64,000 nucleotides of DNA from Sporosarcina highlanderae (GTDB lineage Bacteria; Bacillota; Bacilli; Bacillales_A; Planococcaceae), in NCBI RefSeq assembly GCF_030433715.1, contig NZ_JAROCC010000005.1:62001-126000 (forward strand). Reading direction: 5' to 3'. Below, piece by piece: positions 41,605 to 51,368 of the stretch (positions within the stretch are counted from its first letter, which is position 1; each line of letters starts with the position of its first letter). The translations under genes and the position numbers were made by a program. The notes under the pieces were generated by a model, which did not search any database, was not told where the DNA came from, and saw only the letters and a program-made list of their open reading frames with translations.

Positions 41605-42843
41605 TCAAAGTGGCAAAGCTGCACTTTTTGGTGCGATAATGGAAATGGCTCGATCATCTGTGAACGTTTCATACGCCATTTGATTGACGTCAGTTAACCT
41701 AACGTTGTCAATCAAGCTAACTACTTCATCTATTGTTTTATGTTCATTAAGGACCAATTCATTTTTACCGTTCCTGTGCATCCTGGATTCCGTACTTTCA
41801 AGACCAAGCAAAAAGCTCCCTATTAATTGTTCTTTCGCATTCGATAGCTCCAATTCAGTAACACCATCAGATTTTATCTGTCCTGTGATTCTATCCATTG
41901 TGGCTACCATTTTCTCCAATTGTTCGGGACTCGTTCCACCATAAATAACGAATGAACCGACCATCGTATAAGATGAATAATAGGAGAAGACTGAATAAGC
42001 AAGCCCCTGTTCTTCACGGATATCCTGGAACAAACGCGATGACATTGTGCCGCCAACAATACTGTCAAGGAGGATTAAATCATGAAGTCTCTTATCTTTA
42101 AGGACCAATCCAGGATAACCGATACATATATGTGCTTGTTCAATATCTTTATGTTTTATTGTAAACCCACTTTTATAAACGGGTTGCTCTTCCACCGTAA
42201 AGTTAGTCACTTCTTCATTTCCTTTAAACACCCCAAATTGATGCTCAATGAAATCGATTAACTTTTCATCATAATTGCCCGCAATCGATATGACAATATT
42301 TTCGGGAACATAAAGACGGGACATATAATCGCCAATCATTTCCCGATTGAATTTGTTTAAAGTTTCTTTTATCCCACCGATGGATCGACCGATTGGATGG
42401 TCAGGGTACATGATGGACCAAAGCCTTTCATCGACATCGTCATCAGGTGTATCTTCAACAGATGCAATTTCATCCAAAATAACGGACTTTTCTTTTCGAA
42501 TATCAGCTTCATCAAAAAGTGAATGGAAGAACATATCCGCAAGAATCGCTATCGCTTTCTCAGCATGATAATCAAGAACCGTAGTATAAAAACAGGTCAT
42601 CTCTTTTGATGTATAGGCATTTATATCTCCCCCAATACGATCAAATTGCTCTGCTATTGCTTTTGCACTTCGGTTGGTTGTTCCTTTGAAAAGCATATGT
42701 TCAATGAAATGGGATAGCCCCCACTCAGCTTTAGTCTCATCTAAAGAGCCAGCTTTAATCCATATGCCAATCGCTACAGAACGGCTGTATGGCATCTTCT
42801 CATGAACAATTCTTACACCGTTCCCACATATTATTTTTTTCAT
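41605..42843 (-). CDS. mlpA: M16 zinc protease MlpA/YmxG
   Basis: A 412-residue processing-protease-like M16 peptidase. The zinc motif is HFIEH (LSHFIEHMLFKGT) with the downstream glutamate in KSVILDEIASVEDTPDD. In B. subtilis the protein (YmxG/MlpA) affects extracellular protease expression. ATG at 42843 (MKKIICGNGVRIV) follows GGGGGAATC; the longer upstream frame is not family-like. Confidence 0.92.
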   Translation of the reverse strand: MKKIICGNGVRIVHEKMPYSRSVAIGIWIKAGSLDETKAEWGLSHFIEHMLFKGTTNRSAKAIAEQFDRIGGDINAYTSKEMTCFYTTVLDYHAEKAIAILADMFFHSLFDEADIRKEKSVILDEIASVEDTPDDDVDERLWSIMYPDHPIGRSIGGIKETLNKFNREMIGDYMSRLYVPENIVISIAGNYDEKLIDFIEHQFGVFKGNEEVTNFTVEEQPVYKSGFTIKHKDIEQAHICIGYPGLVLKDKRLHDLILLDSIVGGTMSSRLFQDIREEQGLAYSVFSYYSSYTMVGSFVIYGGTSPEQLEKMVATMDRITGQIKSDGVTELELSNAKEQLIGSFLLGLESTESRMHRNGKNELVLNEHKTIDEVVSLIDNVRLTDVNQMAYETFTDDRAISIIAPKSAALPL

Positions 42844-42897
42844 ATAAATGATTCCCCCGTTTTTTAGTCGCCGAATATCTTTCAAATTAGAATGAAC

Positions 42898-42937
42898 AAA
42901 AAGCCTCCATCTTCACGTATCGTAAAAGAGGGGCTTT
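42898..42937 (-). terminator. Terminator of pnp
   Basis: On the minus strand AAAGCCCCTC and GAGGCTTTTT pair with a two-base bulge and an imperfect inner stem, ending in TTTTT. Confidence 0.65.
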
Positions 42938-42967
42938 CTATTTTGTCGTTCAAATTTAATTGTAGGT

Positions 42968-45091
42968 TTATTCGTTCTTTTCTTTTTCAGCAGCTTCTTT
43001 TTGCTCTTTAAGGACAATCTTTCTTGACAGGTTTACGCGGCCTTGGTTGTCAATTTCGATAACCTTCACAAGAAGTTCATCGCCCATTTTCAACACATCC
43101 TCAACAGCCTTCGTGCGTTCTTCCTGGATTTCAGAAATATGGAGGAGACCATCTTTACCTTGGAAAATCTCAAGGAATGCGCCAAACTTCTCAATCCTTT
43201 TCACTTTCCCCAAATAATACTCTCCAACTTTTGCCTCGCGGACAATATTTTCAATCATTGTTTTCGCTTTTTCATTCATATCGGAATCAGGGGATGAAAT
43301 GTAGATTGTTCCATCTTGTTCAGTATCAATCTTAACATTTGTTTCTTCGATGATCTTATTGATCACTTTCCCGCCTGGTCCAATTACATCACGAATTTTA
43401 TCAGGATTAATGCGGATCATGATAATTTTCGGTGCATATCTCGATAGTTCAACGCGTGGTGTTGAGATTGTCTCTAACATATGATTGAGGATTTTCATCC
43501 GACCTATCTTAGCCTGAGCCAATGATTCCTCTAAAATTTGTCGGGATAGCCCTTCGATTTTGATATCCATTTGCAATGCTGTAATTCCCTTTTCAGTACC
43601 TGCAACTTTAAAGTCCATATCGCCTAAATGGTCTTCCATACCTTGAATGTCAGAGAGGATGGAATAGTTGTCCCCTTTTTTCACAAGACCCATTGCAATT
43701 CCAGCAACAGGAGCCTTAATCGGGATACCTGCATCCATCATAGCCATTGTTGACGCACAGATAGAAGCTTGTGAGGAAGATCCATTAGATTCAAGTACTT
43801 CTGCAACGAGGCGGATTGTATATGGGAATTCCTTTTCGTCCGGAATGATTGCTTCAAGAGCACGTTCTCCTAACGCTCCGTGACCGATTTCGCGACGTCC
43901 AGGCGCACGAATAGGACCCGTTTCCCCTACGCTGAAATTCGGGAAATTGTAATGGTGCATAAAGCGTTTCGATTCCTCAAGTCCAAGGCCATCGATGATC
44001 TGAACTTCACCAAGGGCACCAAGTGTACAAACGCTTAAAGCTTGAGTTTGTCCACGTGTAAACAATCCGGAACCATGTGTACGTTGTAAAATGCCGACTT
44101 CTGACGAAAGCGGACGGATTTCATCCAATCCACGGCCATCCGGACGGACCTTTTCATCTGTGATGAGTCTACGCACTTCCTCTTTCACAAGGTGATCCAA
44201 TATACTCTTGACTTGTTTAAGGGTTACTTCGTCCGCCTCTTCTGTTGTATAGTGTTCCATCACTTCGTTTTTCACTGCATTGATTGCATCCTCACGGGCA
44301 TGCTTCTCTTCCGTTTGGATTGCGTTAATTAGATCAGCTTCACATTTGTTCTTCACTTCAGCAAGTAAAACTTCGTCAAGCTCGAACAAAGTGATTTCCA
44401 TTTTTTCCTTACCGACTTCCGCTACAATCTTCTCTTGGAATTCGATAAGCTTAATGATCTGCTCGTGACCGAACATAATTGCTTCAAGGATTATATCTTC
44501 TGCAACTTCTTTGGCACCAGCTTCAACCATATTGATGGCGTCCTTAGTTCCCGCCACCACAAGATCCAAATCACTGATTTCCTGTTGTTCCGGAGTCGGG
44601 TTAATGATGAATTCACCGTTGATACGTCCGATTTGAACACCAGCAATTGGACCTTCAAACGGGATATCGGAAATGGATAGCGCAAGGGATGAACCGAGCA
44701 TAGCTGCCATTTCAGATGAGCAATTCTGGTCGACTGACATGACTAGCGAAATGACTTGTACATCATTTCGGAAACCATCCGCAAATAATGGGCGGATTGG
44801 TCGGTCAATTAGACGGCTCGTTAATACTGCTTTCTCTGACGGACGTCCTTCACGTTTAATAAACCCACCAGGGATTTTACCGACTGCGTACAATCTTTCC
44901 TCGTAGTTTACAGTCAATGGAAAGAAATCAAGTGCTTTGGGATTTTTCGAAGCTGTAGCTGTTGATAACACTGTTGTGTCACCGTATCTAACAAGTACTG
45001 CACCATTTGCCTGTTTAGCAAGCTGCCCAGTTTCAACGGTCAGTTGTCTCCCAGCCCAATCAAATGTGTAAACTTTTTTCTGTTCTGTCAT
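42968..45091 (-). CDS. pnp: Polynucleotide phosphorylase
   Basis: Phosphorolytic 3'-5' exoribonuclease, partner of RNase Y and RNase J in decay. The 707-residue protein has two RNase PH domains ([25 protein letters not shown]; later GVGDTG-like [22 protein letters not shown]), a KH domain ([21 protein letters not shown]) and an S1 domain ([26 protein letters not shown]). ATG at 45091 follows GAGAGGAG. It follows rpsO. Confidence 0.96.
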   Translation of the reverse strand: MTEQKKVYTFDWAGRQLTVETGQLAKQANGAVLVRYGDTTVLSTATASKNPKALDFFPLTVNYEERLYAVGKIPGGFIKREGRPSEKAVLTSRLIDRPIRPLFADGFRNDVQVISLVMSVDQNCSSEMAAMLGSSLALSISDIPFEGPIAGVQIGRINGEFIINPTPEQQEISDLDLVVAGTKDAINMVEAGAKEVAEDIILEAIMFGHEQIIKLIEFQEKIVAEVGKEKMEITLFELDEVLLAEVKNKCEADLINAIQTEEKHAREDAINAVKNEVMEHYTTEEADEVTLKQVKSILDHLVKEEVRRLITDEKVRPDGRGLDEIRPLSSEVGILQRTHGSGLFTRGQTQALSVCTLGALGEVQIIDGLGLEESKRFMHHYNFPNFSVGETGPIRAPGRREIGHGALGERALEAIIPDEKEFPYTIRLVAEVLESNGSSSQASICASTMAMMDAGIPIKAPVAGIAMGLVKKGDNYSILSDIQGMEDHLGDMDFKVAGTEKGITALQMDIKIEGLSRQILEESLAQAKIGRMKILNHMLETISTPRVELSRYAPKIIMIRINPDKIRDVIGPGGKVINKIIEETNVKIDTEQDGTIYISSPDSDMNEKAKTMIENIVREAKVGEYYLGKVKRIEKFGAFLEIFQGKDGLLHISEIQEERTKAVEDVLKMGDELLVKVIEIDNQGRVNLSRKIVLKEQKEAAEKEKNE

Positions 45092-45211
45092 TATGGTACT
45101 CCTCTCTAATTCAAGCATGGACATCATACGTAGTATTAAGTATGTATTAAATAGTAGTGTATCAAAAAAGACGGACATATGCGAAAAATATCACTATAAA
45201 ATTGATACAAT

Positions 45212-45238
45212 AAAAAAAAGCGGGCGAGGCCCGCTTTT
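45212..45238 (-). terminator. Terminator of rpsO
   Basis: AAAAGCGGG (45216-45224) pairs with CCCGCTTTT (45230-45238), with a T run on the minus strand. Confidence 0.92.
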
Positions 45239-45251
45239 CGTATACATCTTA

Positions 45252-45521
45252 TTAACGGCGAAGGCCGAGTTTAGCAATAAGATCACGGTAACGTTGAACA
45301 TCAGTTTCGCGCAAGAACTTAAGAAGTCTTTTACGAGTACCGACCATTTTCATCAAACCACGACGTGAGTGGTGGTCTTTTTTGTGAGTTTGTAAATGGT
45401 TGTTCAAGTTGTTGATCTCTTCAGTAAGGATAGCGATCTGTACGTCTGCAGATCCAGTATCGTTTTCGTGAATTTTAAATTCGTTGATCAATTCATGTTT
45501 ACGCTCTTGTGTAATAGCCAT
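45252..45521 (-). CDS. rpsO: 30S ribosomal protein S15
   Basis: Primary-binding protein of the small subunit platform. The 89-residue sequence ([54 protein letters not shown]-like [12 protein letters not shown]) is typical. ATG at 45521 follows AGGAGGTGAAAAGG; an upstream GTG is inside that site. A promoter and a structured leader precede it. Confidence 0.98.
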   Translation of the reverse strand: MAITQERKHELINEFKIHENDTGSADVQIAILTEEINNLNNHLQTHKKDHHSRRGLMKMVGTRKRLLKFLRETDVQRYRDLIAKLGLRR

Positions 45522-45560
45522 CCTTTTCACCTCCTAATAGATTAATGTTAAAGATATCCC

Positions 45561-45588
45561 CGAATCCCGAGCAATCGTTGGTGATTCG
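45561..45588 (-). promoter_or_regulatory. Structured rpsO leader, possible S15 autoregulation site
   Basis: CGAATC (45561-45566) and GATTCG (45583-45588) form a stem in the roughly 100-base rpsO leader. S15 regulates its own mRNA in several Bacillales and enterobacteria through leader structures; that this one binds S15 is an inference. Confidence 0.45.
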
Positions 45589-45625
45589 AAATGCCAAGGA
45601 AAGGTTTGTGCTGTTGCACTGATTT

Positions 45626-45654
45626 ATCATAACATATGTGGAAATGGGATACAA
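45626..45654 (-). promoter_or_regulatory. SigA promoter of rpsO
   Basis: On the minus strand the -35 is TTGTAT (45649-45654), the spacer 17 bp and the -10 TATGAT (45626-45631). Confidence 0.78.
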
Positions 45655-45667
45655 CAAATATATCCCA
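45645..45667 (-). terminator. Inverted repeat after ribF
   Basis: TGGGATA (45645-45651) pairs perfectly with TATCCCA (45661-45667), ten bases after the ribF stop. It overlaps the rpsO -35, so it may end ribF transcription while the rpsO promoter sits within it. Confidence 0.5.
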
Positions 45668-45676
45668 CCTGCCTAT

Positions 45677-46621
45677 TTAATAACCATTAAGAATTTCTTT
45701 CGCGGTTTCTTTGTCCTTGCTGATTTGCTCGACTAATTCGTCGACTGAGCCGAATTTCTTTTCCGCACGGATTCTTGCTATCCAGTCGATGGCGACTTTT
45801 TTTCCGTACAGATCTCCATTAAAGTCAAGGAGGTGGACTTCGACGCTTGGTTTACTGACGGACGGGTCGTGGAAGGTTGGTTTGACGCCTATGTTGCATA
45901 CGCCATCGTATGATTGGTCCGATAATAGGAATTTGACCGCGTATACACCATTGGCTGGAATTATCGACTCATCGTCATGTTGAACATTAGCGGTTGGAAA
46001 TCCAAGTAGTCTTCCCCTTTTCTCTCCATCGACGACGGTTCCAACTGTTCTAAAAGGTCTCTCTAACAATGATGCTGTCTTTTCGACATCACCTTCCGAA
46101 AGAAGCTTACGTATTAATGTTGAAGAGACCTTTTCATCTATGTCTGTTACTTTTCCAACGACTGTTGTGCCATACTCTCCATTCGACAGTGTATCCATTT
46201 GTTCCATTGTTCCAGAACCTTTGGAACCGAATGTGAAATCGAATCCGGCTGATACGTGTTTTACTCCTAAGCCTTTAATAAAGATTTCAATAAATTGCTC
46301 GGGTGAGAGTGAAGCAAGTGACCAATCGAATTTCACGATGAACAGAACATCTATTCCTATCTCTTCAATTAGTCTGGATTTTTCAGGGTATTGGGTGATA
46401 TAGCCGACTTTGTTTTTGCCATCACTGAAAAGATGTGATGGATGAGGATCAAAAGTCATGACTGCAGATTTGATACCAAGGCGGTCCCCATTTTTCAATG
46501 CCTCTCCTATTACTGCTTGGTGTCCTTTATGCAATCCATCAAAAAAACCGATAGCAAGCGAAAAAGGACCTTTTTCATCGATTGTAATATGTTGTGGATA
46601 TTGCAAATGATAGATTTCCAT
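45677..46621 (-). CDS. ribF: Bifunctional riboflavin kinase/FAD synthetase
   Basis: Makes FMN and FAD from riboflavin. The N-terminal nucleotidyltransferase has FFDGLHKGHQAVI and the FDFTFGSKGSG block; the C-terminal kinase has GRLLGFPTANV and NGVYAV. 314 residues, normal. In B. subtilis the gene is called ribC. It follows truB by 11 bases. Confidence 0.94.
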   Translation of the reverse strand: MEIYHLQYPQHITIDEKGPFSLAIGFFDGLHKGHQAVIGEALKNGDRLGIKSAVMTFDPHPSHLFSDGKNKVGYITQYPEKSRLIEEIGIDVLFIVKFDWSLASLSPEQFIEIFIKGLGVKHVSAGFDFTFGSKGSGTMEQMDTLSNGEYGTTVVGKVTDIDEKVSSTLIRKLLSEGDVEKTASLLERPFRTVGTVVDGEKRGRLLGFPTANVQHDDESIIPANGVYAVKFLLSDQSYDGVCNIGVKPTFHDPSVSKPSVEVHLLDFNGDLYGKKVAIDWIARIRAEKKFGSVDELVEQISKDKETAKEILNGY

Positions 46622-46632
46622 GTATTTCTCCC

Positions 46633-47544
46633 CTACCTGTTAAATGGAAACATTTTCTCAGGTTTCATTAATCCTTTTTTTTCTGGATGGTTACAGTAAA
46701 CGGCAACAGCTTTTAAATCTTTTGTGAAAACGACTCTTTCCTGGCATTCAAGTGAAGGATGCTTGGGTAAAACTTGTCCGTTAATTATTTTATCATATAA
46801 TTCGTCATCCAGTTCTTCAAATGTGAATTCTGTTAGTGCATCTTCCAGAGGCCTCACATACGAACTAAGATTTCCGTTATCTTTCAATTCCTGAACTTTC
46901 CCGAGTGTCAAGCAATCTTGCTGACGAAACTTACCTGAAGAGGTTCGGACTAACGAAGCCATATGTGCTGGATAGCCGAGGATTTCGCCGATTTGAACGG
47001 ATAAAGTTCTGATATATGTACCTTTTCCACAACGGACACGAATGTTAAATTGGATTTCTTCCCCTTCAAATAGTTCACGGTCATCCAATAATTCAATTTC
47101 ATGAATATGAACTTTTCGAATAGGTCGTTCAACTTCAATCCCTTTCCTAGCATACTCGTACAGCCTTTTTCCATTTACCTTTACAGCAGAATACATTGGA
47201 GGAATCTGAATAATTTCTCCGGTCAATTTTGAATGGGCTTGAAGAATTTGTTCTCTCGTTAAAATTTTGATTGAATCGTCTACTTGAACAACTTCCCCAT
47301 CCGCATCTTCCGTTTCCGTTGCACGCCCTATTGAAACTGTTGCAACATACTCTTTACCGGAATCGGTTACATACTCTGCCACCTTTGTCGCTTGACCAAG
47401 GCAAATAGGCAGAACACCTTCCACACTTGGATCTAATGTACCTGTATGTCCTACCCTTTTCATGCCCAATATTTTTCTTAGCTTGAACACGCAATCATGC
47501 GAAGTCATCCCTTTTTCTTTCCATAAAGGAAGAATTCCATCCAT
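46633..47544 (-). CDS. truB: tRNA pseudouridine-55 synthase TruB
   Basis: Forms pseudouridine 55 in the T loop of tRNA. The catalytic aspartate is in HTGTLDPSVEGVL; PPMYSAVKVNGKRLYEYAR and RCGKGTYIRTL are conserved. ATG at 47544 (MDGILPLWKEKG, 303 residues) follows AGGAGG; the upstream frame adds 47 residues that are not family-like. Confidence 0.96.
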   Translation of the reverse strand: MDGILPLWKEKGMTSHDCVFKLRKILGMKRVGHTGTLDPSVEGVLPICLGQATKVAEYVTDSGKEYVATVSIGRATETEDADGEVVQVDDSIKILTREQILQAHSKLTGEIIQIPPMYSAVKVNGKRLYEYARKGIEVERPIRKVHIHEIELLDDRELFEGEEIQFNIRVRCGKGTYIRTLSVQIGEILGYPAHMASLVRTSSGKFRQQDCLTLGKVQELKDNGNLSSYVRPLEDALTEFTFEELDDELYDKIINGQVLPKHPSLECQERVVFTKDLKAVAVYCNHPEKKGLMKPEKMFPFNR

Positions 47545-47563
47545 GTATATCCTCCTAAAAAAG

Positions 47564-47600
47564 AAAGAAGCCGGAAAGTCCTTTTGGACACCGACTTCCT
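47564..47600 (-). terminator. Hairpin between rbfA and truB
   Basis: On the minus strand GAAGTCGG/CCGGCTTC and GTCC/GGAC form a nested stem followed by a T-rich tract, within the operon. It could partly reduce transcription into truB-ribF. Confidence 0.65.
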
Positions 47601-47608
47601 CCGTTTTG

Positions 47609-47956
47609 TTAATCTTCTTCTTTGTTAACTTGGCGTAATAATGATTCAATACGATTTCCGTATTCAACTGAATCATCAAAAGCAAATTCTATCTCAGGTG
47701 TTTTTCGAAGCCTGATCCGTTGGCCAATTTCCGTACGGATAAACCCTTTAGCTTTTGTCAAGCCCGCAAGAGTTGCTTCTTTTTCCGAATCTTTTCCTAA
47801 TACTGAAATGAAAATGGTAGCTTGCTGAAGATCTCCCGTCACTTCAACGTCAGTTACTGTGACAAAGCCAATACGGGGATCCTTCAATTTTTGGCCAATG
47901 ATACCGCCTAATTCCTTTTTCATCTGTTCAGCGACACGATTCGCACGCATAGACAT
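47609..47956 (-). CDS. rbfA: Ribosome-binding factor A
   Basis: KH-like factor for late maturation of the 30S subunit. The 115-residue sequence ([38 protein letters not shown], ... [22 protein letters not shown]) is typical. In-operon between ylxP and truB. Confidence 0.95.
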   Translation of the reverse strand: MSMRANRVAEQMKKELGGIIGQKLKDPRIGFVTVTDVEVTGDLQQATIFISVLGKDSEKEATLAGLTKAKGFIRTEIGQRIRLRKTPEIEFAFDDSVEYGNRIESLLRQVNKEED

Positions 47957-47978
47957 GGATGGTCACCCCGATTCCGCA

Positions 47979-48257
47979 TCAATAATAGTCAAATAGTTGT
48001 TCTGTCATTTCCCACTCCGGATTCGATTCCAAAAAACGGATGGCTCTTCTGACTTCCCCCTCTGATGCTTCTTTCGAGGAAGCAACAGAAACGAGGGCTA
48101 GTGTCGTTCTTTGCCAAAGGTCTTGGTGATCGATTTCAGCGATGGAAACATTAAATTCATTTTTAACACGATCCGTCATCCTTTTTAAAACGGATCTCTT
48201 TTCTTTCAACGAATGGACATCGGGAATAAAGAATGTACACTCAGCATAGACAATCAT
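47979..48257 (-). CDS. ylxP: YlxP, DUF503 protein
   Basis: A 92-residue conserved protein ([47 protein letters not shown]) always found between infB and rbfA in Firmicutes. Function is uncertain, with a possible role in ribosome biogenesis suggested by context. It overlaps infB through ATGA. Confidence 0.9.
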   Translation of the reverse strand: MIVYAECTFFIPDVHSLKEKRSVLKRMTDRVKNEFNVSIAEIDHQDLWQRTTLALVSVASSKEASEGEVRRAIRFLESNPEWEMTEQLFDYY

Positions 48258-50749
48258 GCCCGTTTAATTTCCTCCATTACAAAGGCTTCGAAAATGTCGC
48301 CTTCTTTAATATCATTGAAGTTCTTAACGGTAATTCCGCATTCATATCCTTTTGCCACTTCTTTAACATCGTCCTTGAAACGTTTCAACGTATCAAGCTC
48401 ACCTTCAAAGATGACGATATTATCACGTAATACACGAACACCTGCATCACGTGTAATTTTTCCATCTGTTACATAACTTCCTGCGATTGTTCCGATTTTC
48501 GAGACTTTGAATGTTTCGCGAACTTCGGCCTGACCAATTACTTTTTCCTGATATTCAGGATCCAGTAGCCCCTTCATCGCAAATTCAATTTCCTCAATCA
48601 CTTTATAAATAACACGATGCAATCGAATATCGACGCCTTCCTCTTCAGCGGCACGCTTAGCATTGACATCTGGACGCACATTAAACCCAATGACAATCGC
48701 ATTTGATGCTGCAGCCAAGGAAATATCCGATTCATTAATCGCACCGGCACCTGTGTGGATGATCTTAACGTTAACGCCTTCCACCTCAATTTTCATTAAG
48801 GAAGCTGCCATAGCCTCAACAGTACCTTGAACATCGGCCTTGACAATAAGATTCAGTTCTTTCATTTCGCCTTGTTTCATTTGATCGAATAAGTTATCAA
48901 GTGTTACACGCGTTTTTTCGACACGTTGTTCCTGCAATGCTTCACCCGCACGAGATTCACCGATTTGTCGTGCTGTCTTTTCATCCTCGAAGACAACAAA
49001 ACGATCGCCCGCCTGTGGCACATCACTTAAACCTGTAATTTCGACTGGTGTCGATGGACCAGCTTCCTTTACCCGGCGTCCCAAATCATTGATCATTGCA
49101 CGCACTTTACCGAATGTATTTCCGACAACAATCGGATCTCCGATTCGAAGTGTTCCATCCTGAACGAGTAACGTCGCAACAGATCCACGACCACGGTCAA
49201 GCTGCGCTTCGATGACAGTACCTCTTGCACGGATGTTTTTGCTCGCTTTCAACTCACCGACTTCAGCGACTAATAATACCATTTCGAGCAATTGATCGAT
49301 TCCTTCACCTTTCAGTGCAGAAATCGGTACAAAGATTGTATCTCCGCCCCAAGCTTCCGCAAGTAAGCCGTGTTCAGTCAACTCTTGCATAACACGATCA
49401 GGATTTGCAGATGGTTTATCCATCTTATTGACTGCTACTATGATTGGCACTTCTGCTGCCTTCGCGTGATTTATCGCTTCTACTGTCTGCGGCATTACAC
49501 CGTCATCTGCTGCAACAACAAGAATTGTAATATCAGTAACCTTCGCTCCACGTGCACGCATTGTTGTAAAAGCAGCATGCCCTGGGGTATCAAGGAACGT
49601 TATTTTCTTACCTTCAACTTCGATCTGATATGCCCCGATATGCTGAGTAATACCACCTGCTTCGCCCTGTGTCACTTTTGTATCGCGAATGGAGTCTAAC
49701 AGAGTTGTTTTACCATGGTCGACGTGACCCATTATCGTTACGACTGGTGGACGCTCAGTTTGAGTTTCCTCAACTACTTCATCCTCTTCGAAATAAATCT
49801 CAAGATCTGTTACATCAATGCGGATTTCTTCTTCCACTTCAACACCGTAATCAGCACAAATCAGCTCGATTGCATCCTTATCCAATTCTTGGTTAATGGT
49901 TGCCATAACACCAAGCATGAAGAGTTTTTTGATGATTTCAGAAGGCTCTCGACCAAGTTTGTTAGCAAGTTCACCAACGGAAAGGGATTCATAGAAAGTG
50001 ATTTTTTCTGGTAGTGGTTTTTCCACTTTCGGCATTGGAGCTGGACGGTGTCTTCTACGTCCTTGGTTTATGCCCCGTGCTGGGGGTCTTCCACCACGGT
50101 TAGCTGGACGTCCGCCACCTTGCGCGCCTCCTTGGCCTTGACCCTGGCGTTGTTGACCTGTCGCAGGACGGTTGCCGCCTTGTGTACCTTGACCTTGGCG
50201 TTGTTGGCCAGTAGCCGGACGGTTGCCGCCTTGTGTACCTTGACCTTGACGTTGTTGGCCAGTAGCCGGACGGTTGCCGCCTTGTGTACCTTGACCTTGG
50301 CGTTGTTGACCTGTCGCAGGACGGTTGCCGCCTTGTGTACCTTGACCTTGGCGTTGTTGACCTGTCGCAGGACGGTTGCCACCTTGTGCACCTTGACCTT
50401 GGCGTTGTTGGCCAGTAGCCGGACGGTTGCCGCCTTGTGCACCTTGACCTTGACGTTGTTGGCCAGTAGCGGGACGGTTACCGCCTTGTGTACCTTGACC
50501 TTGGCGTTGTTGGCCTTGTGCATTTCCACTTGGCCTTGAAGAAGGCTTACGTTCATGCTGTCCTGTCGGCTTATCAGATGGAGTTGATCCGCCTTTACCA
50601 AATCTTTGGTCCAATTTAGATGTTGCATCCTTATCCAGCATAGACATATGGTTTGTTACATTCACATTTAATTTTCCAAGCTCCTCGATGACTTCTTTAC
50701 TCGTCCGATTCACTTTTTTCGCGTATTCGTGTACACGTATCTTCGTCAT
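48254..50749 (-). CDS. infB: Translation initiation factor IF-2 with N-terminal 17-residue repeats
   Basis: GTPase that delivers initiator tRNA. The ATG at 50749 ([14 protein letters not shown]) follows GGGGGTGGGC. After an N-terminal helical region, residues about 79-197 form seven tandem copies of a 17-residue unit rich in Gln, Gly, Arg and Asn, plus a partial eighth and an RG-rich stretch. The GTPase has [20 protein letters not shown] and NKMDKP; domains II-IV follow. The G domain and C-terminus look normal; the repeat is the unusual part. Confidence 0.96.
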   Translation of the reverse strand: MTKIRVHEYAKKVNRTSKEVIEELGKLNVNVTNHMSMLDKDATSKLDQRFGKGGSTPSDKPTGQHERKPSSRPSGNAQGQQRQGQGTQGGNRPATGQQRQGQGAQGGNRPATGQQRQGQGAQGGNRPATGQQRQGQGTQGGNRPATGQQRQGQGTQGGNRPATGQQRQGQGTQGGNRPATGQQRQGQGTQGGNRPATGQQRQGQGQGGAQGGGRPANRGGRPPARGINQGRRRHRPAPMPKVEKPLPEKITFYESLSVGELANKLGREPSEIIKKLFMLGVMATINQELDKDAIELICADYGVEVEEEIRIDVTDLEIYFEEDEVVEETQTERPPVVTIMGHVDHGKTTLLDSIRDTKVTQGEAGGITQHIGAYQIEVEGKKITFLDTPGHAAFTTMRARGAKVTDITILVVAADDGVMPQTVEAINHAKAAEVPIIVAVNKMDKPSANPDRVMQELTEHGLLAEAWGGDTIFVPISALKGEGIDQLLEMVLLVAEVGELKASKNIRARGTVIEAQLDRGRGSVATLLVQDGTLRIGDPIVVGNTFGKVRAMINDLGRRVKEAGPSTPVEITGLSDVPQAGDRFVVFEDEKTARQIGESRAGEALQEQRVEKTRVTLDNLFDQMKQGEMKELNLIVKADVQGTVEAMAASLMKIEVEGVNVKIIHTGAGAINESDISLAAASNAIVIGFNVRPDVNAKRAAEEEGVDIRLHRVIYKVIEEIEFAMKGLLDPEYQEKVIGQAEVRETFKVSKIGTIAGSYVTDGKITRDAGVRVLRDNIVIFEGELDTLKRFKDDVKEVAKGYECGITVKNFNDIKEGDIFEAFVMEEIKRA
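50159..50515 (-). repeat. Seven 51-bp in-frame tandem repeats in infB
   Basis: The unit encodes GQQRQGQG[T/A]QGGNRPAT. Copies fall into two synonymous spellings at the ATG-proximal junction (GGCCAGTAGCC-like and GACCTGTCGCAGG-like on the plus strand), in the order A B B A A B B along the plus strand, which suggests block duplication rather than slow divergence. A partial eighth unit follows. Confidence 0.95.
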
Positions 50750-51074
50750 TAGCCCACCCCCGGTTATATTCGTTGAGGAGCCCGGACAATTTTCCGGCAA
50801 AACCGGTATCCGTTAACGCGAGTACGACCCGCGACTCTTTTCCGATTGCATGGCCGAGAGCGTCTCTACTCCCAAACACATGCTTCTCAACGTTATAAAA
50901 ATCACATTTATCATTTATTTTCTTCAATGTATTTTTTGAAGCATCCTCGGAAACAATCACTATCCGTGCGTTCCCTGCTCGTACTTCTTTTATGACGAGT
51001 TCTTCGCCTGTAATCAGTTTCCTGGCCCTTGCTGCCATCCCTAACAATTGGAAAACTTCTTTAGGATGTTTCAT
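50697..51074 (-). CDS. rplGA: YlxQ, L7Ae-type RNA-binding protein
   Basis: An L7Ae/L30e/S12e-fold protein that probably binds kink-turn RNA. The core ([40 protein letters not shown] ... [18 protein letters not shown]) ends near residue 105, followed by a charged 20-residue tail that overlaps the infB start by 53 bases. It overlaps rnpM through ATGA. Confidence 0.88.
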   Translation of the reverse strand: MKHPKEVFQLLGMAARARKLITGEELVIKEVRAGNARIVIVSEDASKNTLKKINDKCDFYNVEKHVFGSRDALGHAIGKESRVVLALTDTGFAGKLSGLLNEYNRGWANDEDTCTRIREKSESDE

Positions 51075-51349
51075 TTCAAAGCCTCACGACGGATTGCATG
51101 AAGAAGTTCTTCATATACTTCCTCTGGCACTGATGCTCCAAGCTGACTTTCAATCGACCTGTTGCGCTTGGCTGTTTCGACAGCCGCTTCAGTTTTCGAA
51201 ACGTATGTACCACGTCCCGATTTTTTGCCTGTCAGATCGACTGAAACGTCCCCTTCTTTCGTGCGGACAATGCGAATCATTTCTTTCTTTGGTAACATTT
51301 CACCTGTCACAGCACATTTACGCAAAGGGACTTTCTTCTTGCTTGTCAT
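51071..51349 (-). CDS. rnpM: RnpM (YlxR), RNase P modulator family
   Basis: A 92-residue YlxR-fold RNA-binding protein. Signature blocks are RKCAVTGEMLPKKEMIRIVR, GRGTYVSK and the Lys/Arg-rich central helix; B. subtilis YlxR (RnpM) was reported to bind RNase P RNA. ATG at 51349 (MTSKKKVPL) has better spacing from AAAGGA than the TTG two codons upstream. Confidence 0.88.
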   Translation of the reverse strand: MTSKKKVPLRKCAVTGEMLPKKEMIRIVRTKEGDVSVDLTGKKSGRGTYVSKTEAAVETAKRNRSIESQLGASVPEEVYEELLHAIRREALK

Positions 51350-51368
51350 GGGCAATCATCCTTTCAAC

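Noticed and set aside
50159-50515. CRISPR-like regular repeats
   Set aside because: Units are contiguous, in frame with infB and have no spacers; this is a coding tandem repeat.
50048-50628. Long open frames antisense to and in another frame of infB (Leu/Thr- and Lys/Val-rich repeats)
   Set aside because: They arise only from the 51-bp repeat whose unit has no stops in other frames; no ribosome site, family match or plausible composition.
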